Position numbers and translations under genes: made by a program. 64,000 bases of DNA, taken from assembly GCF_024614185.1 (NCBI RefSeq), contig NZ_JAHTLF010000016.1, positions 496,001-560,000 of the forward strand. The letters are read 5' to 3'. Numbering within the stretch: the first letter of the stretch is position 1; each line of letters opens with the position of its first letter. The notes under the pieces are model-generated. The model saw nothing but the letters and a program-made list of their open reading frames with translations, ran no database searches and was not told the DNA's origin. The stretch comes from Nocardioides carbamazepini (GTDB lineage Bacteria; Actinomycetota; Actinomycetes; Propionibacteriales; Nocardioidaceae). Below, piece by piece: positions 55,842 to 62,661 of the stretch.

Positions 55842-55847
55842 TACTGT
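55842..55847 (+). promoter_or_regulatory. Predicted -10 of the TetR/ABC operon
   Basis: TACTGT (TANNNT) followed by seven bases and ATG 55855; leaderless-type spacing, overlapped upstream by the TetR operator. Confidence 0.45.
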
Positions 55848-55854
55848 GGCGGGC

Positions 55855-56448
55855 ATGCCACCTCGTGCCGCGCCGCTGTCGCCCGACGACCGTCGGGAGA
55901 TGCTCATCCGGGCGACCCGACCCCTGCTCTACGAGCACGGGCGGCGGGTGACCACCCGGCTGATCGCCGAGGCCGCGGGGGTCGCGGAGGGCACCATCTT
56001 CCGGGTGTTCGAGTCCAAGGACGACCTGGTCGACACCACGATCGCGCGTGCCTTCGAGCCGGGCGACGTGCTGCAGCGGCTCGACGAGATCGACCTCGCG
56101 CTGCCGCTGCGCGAGCGGATGATCGCGATGACCGCGGTCCTCCAGCAGCGGTTCCTGGCGATCTTCGGCCTGATGAGGTCCATGGGCTTCGTCGGCCCAC
56201 CGGACCATCTCACCGAGCGACCCGAGATCAAGGAGGGCCTCGCCGAGGTGCAGGACCGGCTCTACCTGCTCATCGCACCCGACATCGATCGCTTCGACCG
56301 CGGTCCGGACCGGGTGCTCCACGTCTGGCGGCTGCTGACCTTCGCCGCGTCCCACGAGGAGATCGCCGACGGCGACCTGCTCACCCCCGTCGAGATCGTC
56401 GACACCGTCCTGGACGGTGTGCTGAGGAAGGACTCGCACCGATGCTGA
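55855..56448 (+). CDS. TetR family repressor of the adjacent ABC exporter
   Basis: 197 residues. HTH at 14-60: RREMLIRATRPLLYEHGRRV then TTRLIAEAAGVAEGTIFRVF, typical TetR. The ligand domain (residues 70-197) is poorly conserved in general. ATG 55855 is placed by the -10 spacing; a GTG 30 bases upstream (55825) lies inside the operator. The stop overlaps the first ABC gene by seven bases. With the operator it forms an autoregulated export operon. Confidence 0.9.
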   Translation: MPPRAAPLSPDDRREMLIRATRPLLYEHGRRVTTRLIAEAAGVAEGTIFRVFESKDDLVDTTIARAFEPGDVLQRLDEIDLALPLRERMIAMTAVLQQRFLAIFGLMRSMGFVGPPDHLTERPEIKEGLAEVQDRLYLLIAPDIDRFDRGPDRVLHVWRLLTFAASHEEIADGDLLTPVEIVDTVLDGVLRKDSHRC

Positions 56449-58181
56449 TCGGGCTCCTGCGCGACCACCTGCGCCCCTACAAGGGCTGGCTGGCCGCCAT
56501 CGTCGTGCTGCAGTTCACCGGCACCGCCGCCATGCTCTACCTGCCCAGCCTCAACGCCGACATCATCGACAAGGGCGTCGCCCGGGGCGACACCGGGTAC
56601 GTCGTGAAGCTCGGCGGCATCATGCTCGCCGTGGCCCTGGTCCAGGCGGCCTGCTCGATGGCCTCGGCATGGTTCGGCGGCCAGACCGCGATGGCGTTCG
56701 GCCGCGACCTGCGCAAGGCCGTGTTCGGCCGGATCGGCAGCTTCTCGGCCCGCGAGGTCTCCACCTTCGGCGCCCCGTCGCTGATCACCCGTGCCACCAA
56801 CGACGTCCAGCAGGTGCAGATGCTGGCGATGATGACCTGCCTGATGGCGGTGACCATCCCGATCATGATGGTCGGCGGAGTGATCATGGCGATGCGCGAG
56901 GACCTCGGCCTGTCCTGGCTGGTCGTCGCCGTCGTCCCCGTGCTCTTCGTCTGCATCGGGCTGGTCGTGTCCCGGATGGTGCCGGCCTTCCGCCAGGTCC
57001 AGGTGCGGCTCGACGACGTCAACCGGGTGATGCGCGAGCAGATCTCGGGCATCCGGGTCGTGCGTGCCTTCGTCCGCGAGCGCCAGGAGATCCAGCGCTT
57101 CGAGCGGGCCAACGAGGACCTGACCGACGTCTCGCTGCGCGCGGGTCGCTGGATGGCGGTGATGTTCCCGCTCGTCATGGGCGTCTCCAACGCCGCGAGC
57201 GTCGGCGTCATCTGGTTCGGCGGTCACCGCGTCGACGGCGGCCAGATGGAGGTGGGTGCGCTGACCGCGTTCCTGGCCTACCTGATGCAGATCCTGATGT
57301 CGGTGATGATGGGCACCTTCATGCTGATGATGATCCCGCGGGCCTCGGTCAGCGCCGACCGGATCGGCGAGGTGCTCGCCACCGGCACCAGCGTCGTACC
57401 GCCGGCACAGGCGGTCACCGAGGTCGCCGTCGCCGGCCACCTGGACCTCGAGGGCGTCGGCCTGACCTACCCGGGCGCGGAGGCGCCGGTGCTGCGCGAC
57501 GTCACCTTCTCCGCCCGCCCCGGCCAGACGATCGCCGTCATCGGCTCCACCGGCGCCGGCAAGACCACCCTGGTCAACCTGGTGCCGCGGCTCCTCGACG
57601 CCACCGAGGGCGTGGTCCGGGTCGACGGCGTCGACGTCCGCGACCTCGAGCCCGAGCTGCTCCGGTCGCGGATCGGGCTGGTGCCCCAGCGGGCCTTCCT
57701 GTTCTCCGGGACGGTCGCGTCCAACCTGCGCTACGGCCGGCCGGACGCCACCGACGCCGAGCTGTGGGCCGCGCTCGAGATCGCGCAGGGCGCCGACTTC
57801 GTCCGCGCGATGCCCGAGCAGCTCGACACCGCCGTCGCGCAGGGCGGCACGACCGTCTCCGGCGGCCAGCGGCAGCGCCTGGCCATCGCCCGGGCGCTCA
57901 TCCGGCGCCCCGAGATCTATCTCTTCGACGACGCCTTCTCGGCGCTGGACGTCGCCACCGACGCCCGGCTGCGCGCGGCGCTCGAGCCGGTGACCCGGGA
58001 CGCCACGGTGCTCATCGTCGCGCAGCGGATCGCGACCATCCGCGACGCCGACCTGATCCTCGTGCTCGAGGACGGCGAGGTCGTCGGCAAGGGCACCCAC
58101 GACGAGCTGATGCGGGACAACCCGACCTATCAGGAGATCGCCGCCTCACAGGGCATCAAGGGAGAGGAGGTGCCCGCATGA
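56442..58181 (+). CDS. ABC exporter half-transporter, degenerate subunit
   Basis: 579 residues. An export-type membrane domain of six spans (residues 15-310) is followed by an ATPase: Walker A AVIGSTGAGKTTLVNLV, signature TVSGGQRQRLAIARA, Walker B EIYLFDDAFSALD. In Walker B the catalytic Glu is Asp (FDD), which marks the degenerate half of heterodimeric exporters such as LmrCD or TM287/288. It overlaps the second half (ATGA). Substrate unknown, likely drug or lipid. Confidence 0.92.
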   Translation: MLIGLLRDHLRPYKGWLAAIVVLQFTGTAAMLYLPSLNADIIDKGVARGDTGYVVKLGGIMLAVALVQAACSMASAWFGGQTAMAFGRDLRKAVFGRIGSFSAREVSTFGAPSLITRATNDVQQVQMLAMMTCLMAVTIPIMMVGGVIMAMREDLGLSWLVVAVVPVLFVCIGLVVSRMVPAFRQVQVRLDDVNRVMREQISGIRVVRAFVRERQEIQRFERANEDLTDVSLRAGRWMAVMFPLVMGVSNAASVGVIWFGGHRVDGGQMEVGALTAFLAYLMQILMSVMMGTFMLMMIPRASVSADRIGEVLATGTSVVPPAQAVTEVAVAGHLDLEGVGLTYPGAEAPVLRDVTFSARPGQTIAVIGSTGAGKTTLVNLVPRLLDATEGVVRVDGVDVRDLEPELLRSRIGLVPQRAFLFSGTVASNLRYGRPDATDAELWAALEIAQGADFVRAMPEQLDTAVAQGGTTVSGGQRQRLAIARALIRRPEIYLFDDAFSALDVATDARLRAALEPVTRDATVLIVAQRIATIRDADLILVLEDGEVVGKGTHDELMRDNPTYQEIAASQGIKGEEVPA

Positions 58182-60268
58182 GTGAGACCTCGACGGGCTC
58201 GACCACCGGGTCCACGACCATGAAGCAGACCGAGCGGATCGTCCAGCAGGGCGGCCCCGGGCGCGGCCCGATGGGCGGCATGGTCGGGCAGAAGGCCGAC
58301 GACTTCGGCACGTCCGCCCGGCGCCTGCTCGCGCGGCTGCGGCCGGCGCGGGGGCGTGCGATCGCGGTCGTCCTGCTCGGCATCGGCAGCGTCGCCTCCG
58401 TCGTCGTCGGCCCGTGGCTGCTGGGCCGGGCGACCGACGAGGTGTTCAACGGCTTCATCGGCGGCCGGCTGCCCGAGGGCAGCACCAAGGCGGACGCCGT
58501 CGCGAACGCCGAGGCCGCGGGCGACGGCGGCTTCGCCGACTTCCTGCGCGGCCTCGACATCGTCCCCGGGCGGGGCGTCGACTTCGACAAGGTCGGCCAG
58601 ATCCTGCTGATCACGCTGCTCGTCTACGTCGGCGGACAGGTGCTCGGCTGGCTGCAGGGCTATCTCGTCAACGACATCGTCCAGGCGACGGTGAAGCAGA
58701 TGCGCACCGACGTCGAGGAGAAGGTCCACCGCCTCCCGCTGGCCTACTTCGACCGGCAGCCGCGTGGCGAGCTGCTCAGCCGGGTCACCAACGACATCGA
58801 CAACGTCGCCCAGAACCTCCAGCAGACGATGAGCCAGCTGCTCACCTCGCTGCTCATGGTGGTCGGCGTGCTCGGCGCGATGTTCTGGGTCTCCCCGCTG
58901 CTCGCCGTCATCTCGCTGGTCTCCGTGCCGATCGCGATGTTCGCGACCAGCCGGATCATGAAGCGCTCGCAGACCCAGTTCATCAGCCAGTGGCGCCAGA
59001 CCGGCCGGCTCAACGCGCAGGTGGAGGAGGCGATCTCGGGGCACGCCCTGGTCACCGTCTTCGGCCGGCGCAAGGCGGTCGAGGACGAGTTCGACGCCGC
59101 CAACGAGGTGCTCTACCAGTCGTCGTACCGCGCGCAGTTCATCAGCGGGCTCGTGATGCCGATGATGATGCTGATCGGCAACCTGAACTACGTCGTGGTC
59201 GCCGTCGTCGGCGGCCTGCGGGTCACCTCGGGGTCGCTGTCGCTCGGTGAGGTGCAGGCGTTCATCCAGTACTCCCGCACCTTCACCCAGCCGATCACCC
59301 AGATCGCGTCGATGGCCAACCTGCTGCAGTCGGGCGTGGCCTCGGCGGAGCGGGTCTTCGAGCTGCTCGACGCGGCCGAGGAGGTCGACCCGGTGGAGGT
59401 CGGCCCGGTGGAGGTCGGCCCGGCCGGCAGTGTGGCGCACGGCCGCGAAGCGGCACGTCGCGACGCCCGTGGGGCGAGCGAAGCGAGTCCCGGGCGGCGA
59501 GCGACGTCTGCGACACGCTCGGCCCAGACAAAGGGCGAGGTGGGCTTCGAGGGGGTGTCGTTCTCCTACGACCCGGACGAGCCGCTGATCGAGGACCTCT
59601 CGCTGGTCGCCCACCCCGGCCAGATGGTCGCCATCGTCGGACCCACCGGGGCCGGCAAGACCACGCTGGTCAACCTGATCATGCGGTTCTACGAGCTCGA
59701 CGGCGGGCGGATCACGCTCGACGGGGTGGACGTGACGCGGATGTCGCGCGCCGAGCTGCGCAGCCGGATCGGGATGGTGCTCCAGGACACCTGGCTGTTC
59801 GAGGGCACGATCCGCGACAACATCGCCTACGGACGCCCGGACGCGACCGAGGAGGAGCTCCGCGAGGCCGCGCGGGCGACGTACGTCGACCGGTTCGTGC
59901 ACTCGCTGCCCGACGGCTACGACACGAGGGTCGACGACGAGGGCTCCAACCTGTCGGCCGGGGAGCGGCAGCTGATCACCATCGCCCGGGCGTTCCTGGC
60001 CCAGCCGGCGCTGCTGATCCTCGACGAGGCCACGTCGTCGGTCGACACCCGCACCGAGCTGCTGCTGCAGCAGGCGATGGCCGCGCTGCGCACCGACCGG
60101 ACCTCGTTCGTCATCGCGCACCGGCTCTCCACGATCCGCGACGCCGACCTGATCCTGGTGATGGAGCACGGCCGGATCGTCGAGCAGGGCTCGCACGCGG
60201 AGCTGCTCGGTCGCGACGGTGCGTTCGCGCGGTTGCACGCGGCGCAGTTCGCCGCGACCGTGGTCTGA
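58178..60268 (+). CDS. ABC exporter half-transporter, catalytic subunit
   Basis: 696 residues, longer than its partner. Six-span export domain at about 60-370, then ATPase: Walker A AIVGPTGAGKTTLVNLI, signature NLSAGERQLITIARA, Walker B LLILDEATSSVDTR with the catalytic Glu present. Heterodimer partner of the preceding gene. Residues about 418-453 contain an unusual insertion (GREAARRDARGASEASPG and following), encoded by a palindromic stretch between the two domains; a VEVGP repeat precedes it. The stop overlaps the following lipoprotein gene (TGATG). Confidence 0.92.
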   Translation: MSETSTGSTTGSTTMKQTERIVQQGGPGRGPMGGMVGQKADDFGTSARRLLARLRPARGRAIAVVLLGIGSVASVVVGPWLLGRATDEVFNGFIGGRLPEGSTKADAVANAEAAGDGGFADFLRGLDIVPGRGVDFDKVGQILLITLLVYVGGQVLGWLQGYLVNDIVQATVKQMRTDVEEKVHRLPLAYFDRQPRGELLSRVTNDIDNVAQNLQQTMSQLLTSLLMVVGVLGAMFWVSPLLAVISLVSVPIAMFATSRIMKRSQTQFISQWRQTGRLNAQVEEAISGHALVTVFGRRKAVEDEFDAANEVLYQSSYRAQFISGLVMPMMMLIGNLNYVVVAVVGGLRVTSGSLSLGEVQAFIQYSRTFTQPITQIASMANLLQSGVASAERVFELLDAAEEVDPVEVGPVEVGPAGSVAHGREAARRDARGASEASPGRRATSATRSAQTKGEVGFEGVSFSYDPDEPLIEDLSLVAHPGQMVAIVGPTGAGKTTLVNLIMRFYELDGGRITLDGVDVTRMSRAELRSRIGMVLQDTWLFEGTIRDNIAYGRPDATEEELREAARATYVDRFVHSLPDGYDTRVDDEGSNLSAGERQLITIARAFLAQPALLILDEATSSVDTRTELLLQQAMAALRTDRTSFVIAHRLSTIRDADLILVMEHGRIVEQGSHAELLGRDGAFARLHAAQFAATVV
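59455..59507. repeat. Palindromic insertion inside the ABC gene
   Basis: ACGTCGC (59455-59461) pairs with GCGACGT (59501-59507) and CGCCCG (59464-59469) with CGGGCG (59491-59496). The loop contains the smaller dyad CGAGCGAAGCGAG. The reading frame stays open. A preceding 15-base unit GTGGAGGTCGGCCCG occurs twice (59394-59423). Confidence 0.6.
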
Positions 60269-61404
60269 TGAGCCGGCTCGTCGTTCTCCTGCTGGGCGCC
60301 GCCCTCCTCGCCGGGTGCAGCGAGGACGGCGGTGCGCGGCACGATCCGGTCCTCGGTCCGCAGTTCCCGGTGACCGACGTGACGCCGGTGCCCGGTCCGG
60401 CGTACTCCGAGCAGGTGCTGAACGGCCGCCCGCACACGCTGGTCCACACGCCGACGCACACCACCCGTCTGCCCAAGGCGCCCGATGTGGTCTGGCGTGC
60501 GGACGGTACGGCGATGGTGGTCGGCGCCCATGCGCGCGTGCTGGATCCCGCGACCGGCCGATGGCTCTCGGGCCGGGTCCGGATCGGCGAGTACGGCGTC
60601 ACCCCGGAGGCTTTGACGACGGTCGGGCTGAGGCACCCCGACCGCGTCATCGTGTACGACGCCGCACTGGGCGCCCCGCGGACCATCGAGGTCCCGGCCG
60701 CCGAGGCGGAGACCGACCAGCTCGGCGAGGACGCCGAGTTCCACCTGTATGGCCGGCCCTACACACTGGGCGGCGTCACCTTCGTCGAGTGGGGCGTCAA
60801 CAGCGAGAACGACCTGCTCACCGACCACGGGCTGTTCCGGATCGAGGGCGACCGGATCAGCCAGGCCCTGCGCAACGAGCCCCTGGTCCGGCTGTGGCCC
60901 AGCGCCGACGGCGGGTCGCTGCTGGCGATCATGCAGGACAACGGGGAGGACGAGGACTGCGGCGGCTGCTCGGTCGAGCAGAAGGTCGTCGAGCTCGATC
61001 CGCGGACCGGCGAGATCGCGGCCGACTACGGCATGCCTCCCGGCTACAGCAGGGCCTGGCGGATCAGCGGCCTGGACAAGGTCGGCACCACCGTCGTGGT
61101 GCAGTTCGTCGTCCGGACCGGCGATAGTGGCGACGCCTACCAGACCTGGACCTACGACGGGGTCTGGAGGCGGCTGGCCGAGGCGGGCGACACCCGCACC
61201 CGGTTCCAGGTCGGCGGAGAGATCGCGTGGTCCGGCGACACGAGGGAGGCGAACCCCCCTTACGGCCTGACCTGGACCCCGGCCTCGGGGAGCGTGGAGG
61301 TCATCCGCGACCGCAGCACGCCGTGCCCGACCGACAAGACGGACTGGACGGCCTGCCCCACCGTCTCCCTCCCCGGCTCGTTGCTGCCGCTGGACCGGTC
61401 GTGA
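60268..61404 (+). CDS. Lipoprotein at the end of the exporter operon
   Basis: 378 residues. Lipobox LLAGC (Cys17) gives an anchored lipoprotein. The rest is a beta-rich, possibly propeller-like domain (VVWRADGTAMVVGAHARVLD, LGGVTFVEWGVNSENDLLTD, QDNGEDEDCGGCSVEQKV) with two close Cys pairs. ATG overlaps the exporter stop. No recognisable family. May assist the exporter, but only position says so. Confidence 0.72.
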   Translation: MSRLVVLLLGAALLAGCSEDGGARHDPVLGPQFPVTDVTPVPGPAYSEQVLNGRPHTLVHTPTHTTRLPKAPDVVWRADGTAMVVGAHARVLDPATGRWLSGRVRIGEYGVTPEALTTVGLRHPDRVIVYDAALGAPRTIEVPAAEAETDQLGEDAEFHLYGRPYTLGGVTFVEWGVNSENDLLTDHGLFRIEGDRISQALRNEPLVRLWPSADGGSLLAIMQDNGEDEDCGGCSVEQKVVELDPRTGEIAADYGMPPGYSRAWRISGLDKVGTTVVVQFVVRTGDSGDAYQTWTYDGVWRRLAEAGDTRTRFQVGGEIAWSGDTREANPPYGLTWTPASGSVEVIRDRSTPCPTDKTDWTACPTVSLPGSLLPLDRS

Positions 61405-62082
61405 TCAGCAGTCGAACTGGAAGTACGCCGGCTCGCCGCCCGTGACCGCGATGGCGGAGATCGGGGTCCCGGCGGTGACGTCGTCGGCCGGGGCGTCGAG
61501 CAGGAACCCGAGGTACGGGAGTCCGTCCTCCTCCCCCGGCGGATAGACCGACGACTGGTCGAAGCCGTCGTCGACAGGCTCGGTGAGGTCGGGGAACGCC
61601 GCCGCCAGCTCGCCGTACGTCGAGCCGACCCGGAGGTCGCCGTGGTCGGTGACCGGGCCGGGCGCGGTCACCCAGAGCTGGGTGATGGTCGCGTCGTCGT
61701 CGGTCAGCACCCGCAGTCCGGCACCGTCGGGATCGTCCTTCCAGTGGATCAGCTCACCCGCGCAGATCGCGGCTCCGTCGGCGAACAGCCCGGTCGCCTC
61801 CCACTCGGCGCGGGTCATCCCGACCTGTGCGTCGCCGATCGCGGCCGGCCGGATGACCAGCGCCGGCAGGTCGGCGGCCGGTGCCGGCGGGGTCGGCTGC
61901 TCGGAGGCCGGGGGCGTGACAGCCGTGGTGGCCGGCGTCGACGGCCCCGGGGCGGACGGCGCGGCCGGGGCGCTCATGTCGGGCTCGTCGGGGTCGTCGG
62001 AGCCGCAGCCCGCGAGCGTGGTGAGGCCGAGCGTGAGCAGCAGGGTGAGGGTCGAGGTACGCCGGGTGAGCGGGCTCGTCAT
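61405..62082 (-). CDS. Lipoprotein
   Basis: 225 residues. Signal with lipobox LAGC (Cys26), an Ala/Pro/Thr-rich linker (to about residue 75) and a compact domain (IGDAQVGMTRAEWEATGLFA, GDLRVGSTYGELAAAFPDL) ending with Cys225 (YFQFDC). The pattern resembles small periplasmic BLIP-like or SmpA/OmlA-like folds, but I cannot assign it. Converges with the preceding lipoprotein with no gap. Confidence 0.7.
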   Translation of the reverse strand: MTSPLTRRTSTLTLLLTLGLTTLAGCGSDDPDEPDMSAPAAPSAPGPSTPATTAVTPPASEQPTPPAPAADLPALVIRPAAIGDAQVGMTRAEWEATGLFADGAAICAGELIHWKDDPDGAGLRVLTDDDATITQLWVTAPGPVTDHGDLRVGSTYGELAAAFPDLTEPVDDGFDQSSVYPPGEEDGLPYLGFLLDAPADDVTAGTPISAIAVTGGEPAYFQFDC

Positions 62083-62207
62083 GCCCTGCGCCTACCCGGT
62101 TCGCGACGCACCAACCGAACTTGTCGCGGACGCGGTCCCGCGAGGACGAATTCGGTCGTTGCGTGCGGCACCGTCAGCGGCGCAGCACCTTGCGGGCGTA
62201 ATTCCCG

Positions 62208-62236
62208 TTGTGCGCGGCCGCTCCCCGATCTACCGT
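62208..62236 (+). promoter_or_regulatory. Predicted sigma-70 type promoter of the leader RNA
   Basis: TTGTGC (62208-62213), 17 bases, TACCGT (62231-62236). Transcription would start near 62243, a few bases before AAAGGAGG. The -10 fits TANNNT; the -35 keeps TTG. Confidence 0.5.
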
Positions 62237-62268
62237 TGTCGCACACGGGAAAGGAGGTGGTCCGAAGA

Positions 62269-62307
62269 ATGATTTCTCATCGGATGCGTGAGGTGGCTGC
62301 TCGCTAG
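62269..62307 (+). CDS. 12-codon leader peptide
   Basis: ATG 62269 to TAG 62307 encodes MISHRMREVAAR. Just upstream AAAGGAGGTGGTCC (62250-62263) can pair with the whole 3' tail of 16S rRNA, with one G-U wobble. Its stop codon falls in the first hairpin. The layout resembles a translated attenuation leader, as inference. Confidence 0.5.
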   Translation: MISHRMREVAAR

Positions 62308-62424
62308 CAGCCCAGCCGTTCTGAAGGCTGCGCGCGAATCCAACGCAGCCACCCGACCCGCAGGTGAGCCCGGACCATCCACCGGGCAGGGTCCCGTCCC
62401 GGGACCACACCTGCGGGTCGCTGC
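62295..62424 (+). ncRNA. Predicted structured leader RNA with three-way junction
   Basis: Hairpin 1: GGCTGCT (62295-62301)/AGCAGCC (62306-62312). Hairpin 2: CAGCC (62313-62317)/GGCTG (62326-62330). P1: CGACCCGCAGGTG (62354-62366)/CACCTGCGGGTCG (62408-62420), extended by GCAG/CTGC. Inside P1 are P2 (GCCCGG 62368-62373/CCGGGC 62382-62387) and P3 (GGTCCCG 62390-62396/CGGGACC 62400-62406). No known class recognised. Confidence 0.55.
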
Positions 62425-62582
62425 ATTTCCGGCGGGGTCGGTCGGCGGCCGCCTCGTCACGGTATGTAGGTGAGCCGCCGCCTCTGGAGCGGGCCTCCGC
62501 TACAGAAGTTCCGTTTCGTCTACATCCCGTGATGAAGCCGGCCGCCCGGCACCAGCACCCGGTGTCTCCCGCGTCACAGAAG

Positions 62583-62627
62583 GTTGTCGTAGATCAACCA
62601 ATGCACATATGGTTGATCTACGACAAC
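62583..62627. promoter_or_regulatory. 45-bp palindrome upstream of the MFS gene
   Basis: 18-bp perfect arms, GTTGTCGTAGATCAACCA (62583-62600) and its reverse complement at 62610-62627, with a 9-base centre. Each arm is itself a weak dyad (GTTG-N8-CAAC). It ends 34 bases before the MFS ATG. A double operator for a TetR-like repressor is a reasonable reading. Confidence 0.6.
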
Positions 62628-62661
62628 TATTCGAGTGACGACGAGATGAGATGACGACTCG

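Larger units (their letters stand above)
62083..62661. other. 579-base region with predicted leader RNA
   Basis: No long gene. It holds a promoter (62208-62236), an extended Shine-Dalgarno and 12-codon ORF (62250-62307), hairpins and a three-way junction (62295-62424), and a large palindrome (62583-62627). The stretch 62430-62580 holds GC-rich pairing segments (GGCGGC near 62444, GCCGCC near 62474) and nothing I can name. Confidence 0.6.

Noticed and set aside
62430..62580. tRNA gene
   Set aside because: Looked for an acceptor stem and T-loop (GTTCRA) pattern; no complete cloverleaf was found.
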